Part shown: one piece after another, positions 7,439 through 13,503 of the stretch
How positions within the stretch are numbered: position 1 is the first letter of the stretch
Layout of the letters: each line of letters starts with the position of its first letter
Origin: JBGZFC01 sp964346495
GTDB taxonomy: Bacteria > Bacteroidota > Bacteroidia > Bacteroidales > Dysgonomonadaceae
Direction: 5' to 3'
Length of the DNA: 21,381 nt
Assembly: GCA_964346495.1 (NCBI GenBank)
Contig: CAYFUW010000034.1
Span: 1 to 21,381, forward strand
Program-made: the position numbers and the translations under genes
The notes under the pieces: generated by a model
Database searches by the model: none
Seen by the model: the letters and a program-made list of their open reading frames with translations, nothing else
What the model was told of the DNA's origin: nothing

Positions 7439-8003
7439 CGAGATTTTCTATTCACTTCAGGGTGAAGGTGGCAGAACCGGCGAAGCATCTATCTTTATTC
7501 GTCTCGCGAAATGCAACTTATCTTGCTCCTATTGTGATACCGATTTCGATTTCGGTGAAGAGATAAGCACTGATAAGATTTTAAAACAAATAGAGTCATT
7601 TCCTTGTAAATGGATAATTTGGACAGGCGGAGAGCCGACTTTGCAATTGACAAACGAGATTGTATCATTTTTTAAACAAAAAGGCTACAAGCAAGCAATA
7701 GAGACTAACGGAACAAAACCTTTGCCGAAAGGGTTAGACTATATTGCATGTAGCCCAAAACAAAATTTTGAAAAGATAATATCGATTATTCCTGAGGTTG
7801 ACGAACTTCGTTTCCCGATAAAAAAAGATGACCCACTACCCGATTTATCAACTCTGCCAAAAGCAAAACATTACTTTTTAAGTCCAATTTTCGATAATCA
7901 GAAATTGATTCCGAAGAATGTAAATTATTGTGTTGAGCAAATTAAGAAAAATCCGCAATGGAAACTTAGTTTACAAATGCACAAACTTATTGATATACAA
8001 TAA
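7422..8003 (+). CDS. queE: 7-carboxy-7-deazaguanine synthase QueE (radical SAM)
   Basis: Radical SAM enzyme that contracts the QueD product to 7-carboxy-7-deazaguanine. It has 193 residues, a compact form. The cluster motif CNLSCSYC (CxxxCxxC, residues 32-39) binds the 4Fe-4S cluster. It is preceded by NEIFYSLQGEGGRTG, the QueE N-terminal signature, and followed by the SAM-contact motif WTGGEPTLQ. It overlaps queD by 17 nt and is separated from the RNase Z gene by 2 nt. Other queuosine genes (queC, queF, queA, queG, tgt) are not in the window. The enzyme depends on Fe-S supply, such as the suf genes at the window start. Confidence 0.95.
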   Translation: MNLKVNEIFYSLQGEGGRTGEASIFIRLAKCNLSCSYCDTDFDFGEEISTDKILKQIESFPCKWIIWTGGEPTLQLTNEIVSFFKQKGYKQAIETNGTKPLPKGLDYIACSPKQNFEKIISIIPEVDELRFPIKKDDPLPDLSTLPKAKHYFLSPIFDNQKLIPKNVNYCVEQIKKNPQWKLSLQMHKLIDIQ

Positions 8004-8005
8004 AG

Positions 8006-8920
8006 ATGACTCGATTTGAAATAACAATATTAGGATGTGGTTCCGCCACACCGACCACTCTACACAATCCATCGGCGCAATATGTAACCGTAAACGACAA
8101 GGCTTTCCTTATCGATTGTGGCGAAGGCACACAGCTGCAGATGAGAAAATTCAAAGCGAGTTTTGGGAAATTGCAAGGTGTTTTCATTTCTCATCTTCAC
8201 GGAGACCATGTTTTCGGTTTACCCGGATTAATCTCTACACTTAATCTTTTGGGAAGAAATGGCGATTTTTATGTTTATGCTCACAAAGAAGTTGAACATT
8301 TGCTGAATCCAACTCTCAACTTCTTTAATAAAGTCATTCAGTATAATGTTATTCATGAGACAATTAAGGATAATTGCGCATCAATACTATTCGAAAATAA
8401 TAGTATAAAAATCTCCACTTTTCCACTGAAACATCGTATGCCGACAAACGGTTTTCTGATTGAAGAGAAAGAGAAACCGCTACGTATCAAAAAAGAGATG
8501 ATAGAGTTTTATAAAATCCCGATAAGCGAAATTAAAAACATAAAAAATGGTGCCGATTTTATTTGTGAAGATGGCACAATCATCAATAATTGCCATCTCA
8601 CTTTTCCATCAACAAAACCACGCAAATACGCATACTGTGCCGACACTGCATTTTATCCCGAAATCATTCCATACATAAAAGAGGTAGATGTTTTGTACCA
8701 CGAAGCAACTTTCGCTCAGGAAGATATTGCAAGAGCACACGAAACCTTTCACTCAACTGCCCGCGAAGCAGCCGAAATAGCAAAAATGGCAAATGTTGGG
8801 AAACTTGTTATCGGGCATTTCTCTTCCAGATACAAAGATTTAAGCCCCCTACTCGACGAGGCTAAAGAGGTTTTTGAAAACACAGAACTGGCTTATGAGG
8901 GTATGACTATCACTCTTTAA
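8006..8920 (+). CDS. rnz: Ribonuclease Z (tRNA 3'-end endonuclease)
   Basis: Zinc metallo-beta-lactamase-fold nuclease that cuts the 3' trailer of precursor tRNAs. It has 304 residues, the short bacterial form. The main zinc motif is SHLHGDH (H63, H65, D67, H68). Further ligands lie in PLKHRMPTNGF, YCADTAF and VIGHFSSRY. The YHEATFAQ segment and the exosite-like insertion in the middle (about 150-195) fit RNase Z rather than a general hydrolase. The start at 8006 is 2 nt after the queE stop. Together with queD and queE it gives the operon a tRNA-maturation theme. Confidence 0.94.
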   Translation: MTRFEITILGCGSATPTTLHNPSAQYVTVNDKAFLIDCGEGTQLQMRKFKASFGKLQGVFISHLHGDHVFGLPGLISTLNLLGRNGDFYVYAHKEVEHLLNPTLNFFNKVIQYNVIHETIKDNCASILFENNSIKISTFPLKHRMPTNGFLIEEKEKPLRIKKEMIEFYKIPISEIKNIKNGADFICEDGTIINNCHLTFPSTKPRKYAYCADTAFYPEIIPYIKEVDVLYHEATFAQEDIARAHETFHSTAREAAEIAKMANVGKLVIGHFSSRYKDLSPLLDEAKEVFENTELAYEGMTITL

Positions 8921-9006
8921 ACAAAACTTTTTTTGCAGAAAATAAATTTATTGTGTCAAACACCGCTTTTTTTGATAAAATAACACAATTATTAAAAAAA
9001 TATTTC

Positions 9007-9014
9007 TATCTTTG
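9007..9014 (+). promoter_or_regulatory. -7 promoter element of the small CTD-like protein gene
   Basis: TATCTTTG is an exact TAnnTTTG match. No convincing -33 TTTG lies at the right distance. It predicts a start near 9019, which rules out the upstream TTG at 9012 and supports the ATG at 9033. Confidence 0.5.
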
Positions 9015-9032
9015 TATAGAATAGTGTACAGT

Positions 9033-9353
9033 ATGAAGAGATTTTACCTGATTATATCATTAACATTGTCGATGTTGCTTGGATTTGCAATTGGTGAAAA
9101 CAGTTTGCAGGCTCAGGAGAAAATCGCTGTGGAAAACAATCAGACTTTTCAGATATACGTTATTCAAAACAAATTGATTGTAGAAAATTTACCCAAAGGA
9201 AAAGAGGGAACACTCGAAATTTTCAGTATTGTAGGCATCAAAGTCTATTCTGAAAAAGTGAAAAGTGGCACAAGTGAATACAGTATAAATCTTCCCAAAG
9301 GGTATTACATTGTAAAAATTGGAAATATCGTTAAGAAAATAGCGGTAAAATAA
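9033..9353 (+). CDS. Small exported protein made almost only of a T9SS C-terminal-domain-like fold
   Basis: 106 residues with the ATG at 9033. Residues 1-28 form a signal peptide with a hydrophobic core (YLIISLTLSMLLGFAIG) and a likely cut after LQAQ. The mature part is about 78 residues. Its pattern of VENLPKG, LEIFSIVGIKVYSE, INLPKGYYIVKIG and KKIAVK resembles type A C-terminal sorting domains of the type IX secretion system, which end in GxYxVKxxxxxxKxxxK. The usual YPNP entry motif is missing, and there is no passenger domain. It may be a free CTD-like protein, a remnant of a larger secreted protein, or an unrelated small beta-sandwich. It has its own promoter and a strong terminator. I do not recognise a specific gene. 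Confidence 0.7.
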   Translation: MKRFYLIISLTLSMLLGFAIGENSLQAQEKIAVENNQTFQIYVIQNKLIVENLPKGKEGTLEIFSIVGIKVYSEKVKSGTSEYSINLPKGYYIVKIGNIVKKIAVK

Positions 9354-9380
9354 AATATAAAAACACACACCTATACTATT

Positions 9381-9422
9381 GAAGATAACGTTTTTATAAA
9401 AAAACATTATCTTCTTTTTTTT
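9381..9422 (+). terminator. Strong hairpin terminator upstream of asd
   Basis: GAAGATAA at 9381-9388 pairs with TTATCTTC at 9407-9414. Inside, GTTTTT pairs with AAAAAC around a small loop, with one C/A mismatch. Eight Ts follow. It lies 28 nt after the stop of the small exported protein and only 26 nt before the asd start. Confidence 0.85.
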
Positions 9423-9448
9423 ACAGATAATAAAAACAAATAACAGAT

Positions 9449-10450
9449 ATGAAAATAGCAATTGTAGGAATAAGTGGCGCAGTAGGTCAAGAGCTACTTA
9501 GCATATTAGACGAAAGAAATTTCCCGATTAAAGAACTATTTTTGTTCGGCTCATCACGTAGTGCCGGGACTAAATATAAATTCCGCGATAAAACCATAGA
9601 GGTGAAAGAGTTAAAGCATAATGACGATTTTAAAGGTATAGATATCGCGTTTACAGCTGCAGGCGGTGAAACATCTATAAAGTTTGCTGATACTATCACC
9701 AAGCACGGCACAATAATGATTGACAACTCGAGTGCTTTTCGTATGGATAAAGATGTTCCGCTGATAGTTCCTGAAGTGAATGCGAAAGATGCTCTAAATC
9801 TTCCAAAGAACATTATAGCCAATCCCAACTGTACAACAATACAACTGGTTGTTGCCCTAAATGCAATTGAAAAAATTAGCCATATCAAACGTGTACATGT
9901 TGCAACATACCAGGCAGCTTCGGGTGCAGGAATTACAGCTATGGATGAGTTGGCAATGCAACATAAGCAATTGATAAATGGCGAAGAGCCTACTATCTCA
10001 AAATTTATGTATCAACTCGCTTTTAATCTGATTCCACAAGTTGACGTTTTCACGGAAAATGATTATACAAAAGAGGAGATGAAAATGTATAACGAGACAC
10101 AAAAGATAATGCATTCAGATATTAAGGTTAGTGCAACCTGTGTACGTGTACCTGTTATTCGTGCTCACTCTGAAGCTATCTGGCTTGAAACCGAAAAACC
10201 CGTTTCCATTGAAGAAGCACGACAAGCATTTGCAAACGCGGAAGGTGTTATTCTAATGGACGACCCGGCGAAAAACAGCTATCCGATGCCTTTGGATATT
10301 ACAGGAAAAGATTCTGTTTATGTAGGACGAATCAGAAAAGATTTGACAGATGAAAATAGCTTATGTTTTTGGTCGGTATCGGATCAAATTCGCAAAGGTG
10401 CGGCACTAAATGCTATACAGATAGCGGAGTATTTGATAAAGAACAGATAA
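9449..10450 (+). CDS. asd: Aspartate-semialdehyde dehydrogenase
   Basis: NADPH-dependent enzyme that reduces beta-aspartyl phosphate to aspartate semialdehyde, the branch point to lysine, diaminopimelate (cell wall), methionine and threonine. It has 333 residues, as usual. The dinucleotide-binding N-terminus is IAIVGISGAVGQE (residues 3-15). The catalytic cysteine is C128 in NPNCTTIQ. The substrate-binding histidine lies in VIRAHSEAIW, and YQAASGAG is also conserved. It stands alone: the terminator of the preceding gene ends 26 nt before its ATG, leaving little room for its own promoter, so expression may depend on read-through or on a promoter overlapping the hairpin. Confidence 0.96.
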   Translation: MKIAIVGISGAVGQELLSILDERNFPIKELFLFGSSRSAGTKYKFRDKTIEVKELKHNDDFKGIDIAFTAAGGETSIKFADTITKHGTIMIDNSSAFRMDKDVPLIVPEVNAKDALNLPKNIIANPNCTTIQLVVALNAIEKISHIKRVHVATYQAASGAGITAMDELAMQHKQLINGEEPTISKFMYQLAFNLIPQVDVFTENDYTKEEMKMYNETQKIMHSDIKVSATCVRVPVIRAHSEAIWLETEKPVSIEEARQAFANAEGVILMDDPAKNSYPMPLDITGKDSVYVGRIRKDLTDENSLCFWSVSDQIRKGAALNAIQIAEYLIKNR

Positions 10451-10462
10451 TAATGAAATATA

Positions 10463-10523
10463 GTAGAGACGCGGCATGTTGAAGCAAAGCGTAAATCCCG
10501 ATTTATCGGGACAACATCTCTAC
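10463..10523. repeat. REP-like composite palindrome downstream of asd
   Basis: Outer arms GTAGAG (10463-10468) and CTCTAC (10518-10523) pair. ATGTTG (10476-10481) pairs with CAACAT (10512-10517), leaving a 7-nt GC-rich bulge (ACGCGGC) on the left. Nested inside is TCCCGAT-TT-ATCGGGA at 10496-10511. GTAGAGACGCG-type palindromes recur between genes in many bacterial genomes. This looks like one diverged copy with an insertion. Confidence 0.55.
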
Positions 10524-10534
10524 GAACAGATTAA

Positions 10535-10570
10535 AACGTAGAGTTACTAATTGTGATTCTACGTTATTTT
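10535..10570. terminator. Bidirectional terminator between asd and the DUF456 gene
   Basis: AACGTAGA at 10535-10542 pairs with TCTACGTT at 10558-10565. The stem can extend inward by five more pairs, including two G-U, to a TAATT loop. The plus strand continues ATTTT and the minus strand continues into TTTTAA. It sits between two convergent genes and touches the end of the DUF456 gene. Confidence 0.7.
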
Positions 10571-11051
10571 ATAAAAACGCTTTCACAAAAAAGAAAGCAA
10601 TCAACCCCACCGCTACCAACTTCACACTCAAACCAACAAGATAACCGATAAAAGCACCCGATGCTTGTTTCGTTGCTTTATTTATTTTCTCACCTGTAAG
10701 AAGACTACCAATAAGTGCGCCGAAAAATGGACCAAAAATCACACCCCAGGGACCTAAAAAGAAACCAAACAACAAACCAATTGTTGCACCCCAAACCACT
10801 TTTTTGTTTCCGCCCATCTTTTTGGTACCCCACAAAGGTAAAACATTGTCCAAAATAGTTACTACAAGCGTAATAATACCCAAAACTATTATTAAAGTCC
10901 AAGACAGATTATCTTTGGTTGCAGGAACGAACTTTAAAATCAACAGACCTATCCACGAAACAGGAACTCCGGGAAGAACGGGTGCCACAGTACCAATTGC
11001 ACCAACAACAAGGCAGATAACTGCAAGAATAATCAATAATATTTCTATCAT
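10569..11051 (-). CDS. DUF456 domain-containing membrane protein
   Basis: 160 residues and almost entirely hydrophobic. It opens MIEILLIILAVICLVVGAIG and contains the conserved PVLPGVPVSWIG segment, then glycine-rich repeats (GATIGLLFGFFLGPWGVIFGPFFGALIG) typical of DUF456. About four membrane segments are expected. Function is unknown. It starts 3 nt after the ATPase gene stop, so it is in the zinc ABC operon at the position where a permease gene would normally sit. It does not look like an ABC permease: too short and without an EAA-type loop. A role in the transporter is therefore only suggested by position. Confidence 0.85.
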   Translation of the reverse strand: MIEILLIILAVICLVVGAIGTVAPVLPGVPVSWIGLLILKFVPATKDNLSWTLIIVLGIITLVVTILDNVLPLWGTKKMGGNKKVVWGATIGLLFGFFLGPWGVIFGPFFGALIGSLLTGEKINKATKQASGAFIGYLVGLSVKLVAVGLIAFFFVKAFL

Positions 11052-11054
11052 AAA

Positions 11055-11843
11055 TTACTGAATTGAATCTGTTTTTTCGTCGTGATCGTGCTGCAACAAT
11101 ACACGATGCGGAAGTTGCCCGTGTCCTAAAATCTCAATCGGACAAGAGTCGTAAGCACCAAGCAACCAACTTTCGGATATCTCATTTCCGCTATGATAGT
11201 GCAAAGTCTGATTTACACATGCGATATTTTTCACTTGCGATATTATAGTTCCAACATCGTGCGAAACAAGCATAATAGCGATATTTTTATTTATCTCACC
11301 TAACAACTTGTAGAAATTGGTTTCGAAAAGTTTATCGACATACGAACTAGGTTCATCCAAAATAATCAATTTAGGATTATCGATAATTGCCCGTCCCAAC
11401 AGCACACGTTGCAGTTGCCCACCCGATAAATTACCAATCGCACGGTTTAACAAATCTTCTATACCCATATCTTTGGCAATAATATGAGCTCTCTGCTTAT
11501 CCTTAGATGTATAATGCTTAAATCCACGTCCACTCAAAGTCAAGCCCGAAAGAATAACATCTTGCACATTAATAGGAAATTTCTTATCAATCTGACTCAT
11601 CTGAGGCAGATAACCGATATTTATATGATTTACTTTTTTACCGTTATCAAAGAAATTGATTTCGCCCGAAATTGGTTCTATCAATCCTAAAATTGCCTTT
11701 AATAGTGTAGTTTTCCCACCACCATTTGGTCCGATAATGCCGAGAAAATCATCACTATAAACCGTGAACGAGACATTTTTCAGAACATCGGGTTTATTTG
11801 GATAACCAACATTCAAATCTTTTATTTCGATAATTGGCATCAT
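11055..11843 (-). CDS. Metal (zinc/manganese-type) ABC transporter ATP-binding protein
   Basis: Cytoplasmic ATPase that powers metal uptake. It has 262 residues. Walker A is GPNGGGKTT (38-46), the signature is NLSGGQLQRVLLGRA near 140, and Walker B is LIILDEPSSYVD. The N-terminus MMPIIEIKDLNVGYPNKPDVLKNV is typical of the ZnuC/TroB group. The C-terminus is extended and carries a short HDHDE cluster that could touch metal. The ATG at 11843 is 1 nt past the stop of the binding-protein gene; the next codon is also ATG. The gene is ZnuC-like, but the metal is inferred mainly from the histidine-rich partner. Confidence 0.92.
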   Translation of the reverse strand: MMPIIEIKDLNVGYPNKPDVLKNVSFTVYSDDFLGIIGPNGGGKTTLLKAILGLIEPISGEINFFDNGKKVNHINIGYLPQMSQIDKKFPINVQDVILSGLTLSGRGFKHYTSKDKQRAHIIAKDMGIEDLLNRAIGNLSGGQLQRVLLGRAIIDNPKLIILDEPSSYVDKLFETNFYKLLGEINKNIAIMLVSHDVGTIISQVKNIACVNQTLHYHSGNEISESWLLGAYDSCPIEILGHGQLPHRVLLQHDHDEKTDSIQ

Positions 11844-11844
11844 T

Positions 11845-12735
11845 TTACTGTTCGGCTAATATTTTTGCAATTCTGATCAACTCTTTATCCCAATCGTAAG
11901 AAAGTGGATTAATCACATAAGATTTTGCTCCGATTTCGTTTGCTATCACTTCTGCACTCTTTTCGTCAAACTCTTTCTGCACGAAAATAACTTTTATGTT
12001 TTCATCGCGAGCCAAGTCAACTAATTTTTTGATTTGTGCAGTGGAAGGACTTTTTCCTTCAAACTCGATACTATGCTGTGCCAAACCGTAATCTCTGGCA
12101 AAATATCCCAAAGCCGGATGATAAATAATAAAGCTACGTGAAGTCAACTCGCTTGTCAAATCGGAAATAATCGAATCTGTTTCAATAATCTTAACTTGCA
12201 ATTTTTCAAAGTTTCCCCGGTAATAATCGGCATTTTCGGCATCAATATCGATAACAGCATTGAGCATATTTTCAGAAATTTTTAGAGCATTTTTTGCGGA
12301 ACTCCAAATATGCGGATCGGCTCCCGAGGTATGGTTATGACTATGATGTTCGTCGCCATCATGACCGTGAGCACAACACGCTGCATCTCCTTCAAACACA
12401 GGCTCAATTCCTACAGAACAATCTATAATTTGTAGCTCAGCATTATTTTCTGACAAGCTTTCAGACCACACATTTTCGTAACCTAAATAGCCAACTTTAA
12501 AATATGCTTTACTTTTACTCAAATTTATCATTACCGAAGGCGACGGGTCAAAAGTTTCGGGACTTACTCCTGCCGGAACTAATGTATTAACACCAAATTT
12601 ATCTCCAACAATTTGTTCCAAAAAATAGCGTTGTGGTTCAATAGTCACTGTAAGAACATTGTTTTGTTCGTTGCTATTTTTTGCATTACATGCCACTAAT
12701 AACAATAATAAAAGTGGATAAATATATTTTTTCAT
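11845..12735 (-). CDS. Zinc-type ABC transporter substrate-binding lipoprotein (ZnuA-like)
   Basis: Periplasmic, lipid-anchored protein that captures the metal for the ABC transporter. It has 296 residues. The signal peptide MKKYIYPLLLLLLVAC ends in a lipobox with C16 as lipidated cysteine. A histidine-rich loop (about 119-135, CCAHGHDGDEHHSHNH) is the hallmark of zinc-binding ZnuA proteins. Conserved ligand positions include H142 in DPHIW and H206 in YHPALGYF. The first usual ligand segment reads PAGVSPETFDPSP, with E60 where many ZnuA proteins have His. An acidic residue near D281 may complete the site. The gene shares a 93-nt divergent region with mnmD; zinc control through a Zur-type repressor is plausible but unproven. 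Confidence 0.92.
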   Translation of the reverse strand: MKKYIYPLLLLLLVACNAKNSNEQNNVLTVTIEPQRYFLEQIVGDKFGVNTLVPAGVSPETFDPSPSVMINLSKSKAYFKVGYLGYENVWSESLSENNAELQIIDCSVGIEPVFEGDAACCAHGHDGDEHHSHNHTSGADPHIWSSAKNALKISENMLNAVIDIDAENADYYRGNFEKLQVKIIETDSIISDLTSELTSRSFIIYHPALGYFARDYGLAQHSIEFEGKSPSTAQIKKLVDLARDENIKVIFVQKEFDEKSAEVIANEIGAKSYVINPLSYDWDKELIRIAKILAEQ

Positions 12736-12751
12736 ACGTTTTTGCTTTATA

Positions 12752-12772
12752 TTTACTTACAAAATTAGTAAA
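12752..12772 (-). promoter_or_regulatory. Candidate promoter and operator of the zinc uptake genes
   Basis: On the minus strand, TAATTTTG (12767-12760) fits TAnnTTTG and would start transcription near 12755, about 20 nt before the znuA-like ATG. It lies inside an inverted repeat, TTTACT (12752-12757) and AGTAAA (12767-12772) with a 9-nt gap. This could be an operator for a Fur/Zur-type repressor. No -33 element is visible, and AT-rich repeats of this size arise by chance. Confidence 0.3.
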
Positions 12773-12788
12773 AACTGTTTATTATACT

Positions 12789-12820
12789 GTTGGTGTGAGC
12801 GGTTATTTTTTCTACTTTTG
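12789..12820 (+). promoter_or_regulatory. Bacteroidetes-type promoter of mnmD
   Basis: GTTG at 12789-12792, a 20-nt spacer and TACTTTTG at 12813-12820 give a near-consensus -33/-7 pair. The predicted start near 12824-12826 leaves only a few nucleotides before the ATG at 12829, so the mRNA may be almost leaderless. Confidence 0.65.
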
Positions 12821-12828
12821 TTTTAAGT

Positions 12829-13500
12829 ATGAAAATTGAACTTCAAATAACAGAAGATGGCTCACACACTCTATTCGTGCCAACGCTGAATGAACATTAT
12901 CATTCGATACACGGTGCCATTCAAGAATCTAAACATATTTTTATCGATGCCGGATTGCGAAAGTGCTCAAAATCAGAAATAAGAGTTCTGGAAATTGGGT
13001 TTGGCACCGGACTAAATGCTTTCCTGACCGCATTAGAGAGCGAAAAGAACAATATCAGCATCAGCTACACTACACTCGAGTTATATCCAATAACAATTTC
13101 GGATGCAAAAAAGTTGAATTTTTCAGAATTACTCAATCCTTCAAAAGAAAAACTTTTCGAAGCACTTCATTCATCAAAATGGGAAGAGAGAGAGCAGATA
13201 ACGCCACAATTTTCAATACTTAAACATCATCTCGATTTCAGCAATCCCGATAATTTTGTAACTGAAGAGAGATTCGACGTTATATATTTTGATGCTTTTG
13301 CACCTGAAAAACAGCCGGAAATGTGGGCTTTACCAATCTTTCAAAAGATTTATTCATTATGTGCTCCCGATGCAATCCTAACCACTTACTGCGCCAAAGG
13401 CTCTGTAAGAAGGATGTTGCAGCAAGTCGGGTTCAATGTTGAACGACTACCGGGACCACCGGGAAAAAGAGAGATATTAATAGCTACAGCCTTGCGATAA
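12829..13500 (+). CDS. mnmD: tRNA 5-methylaminomethyl-2-thiouridine(34) methyltransferase MnmD
   Basis: SAM-dependent methyltransferase that makes the last methyl transfer in mnm5s2U at the wobble position of some tRNAs. It has 223 residues, the stand-alone MnmD form without the FAD oxidase half found in fused MnmC. The SAM motif VLEIGFGTGLNAF is at 53-65. The FDVIYFDAFAPEKQPEMW block is the characteristic MnmC/MnmD motif, and TTYCAKGSVRRML plus GPPGKREIL near the end also fit. The start ATG follows the promoter directly. The gene converges on the antiporter gene with only 3 nt between stop codons and no room for a terminator in the gap. Confidence 0.93.
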   Translation: MKIELQITEDGSHTLFVPTLNEHYHSIHGAIQESKHIFIDAGLRKCSKSEIRVLEIGFGTGLNAFLTALESEKNNISISYTTLELYPITISDAKKLNFSELLNPSKEKLFEALHSSKWEEREQITPQFSILKHHLDFSNPDNFVTEERFDVIYFDAFAPEKQPEMWALPIFQKIYSLCAPDAILTTYCAKGSVRRMLQQVGFNVERLPGPPGKREILIATALR

Positions 13501-13503
13501 AAA

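Noticed and set aside
8921..9006. Terminator after the RNase Z gene
   Set aside because: Only a weak GTGT/ACAC stem near a T-run; too short to call.
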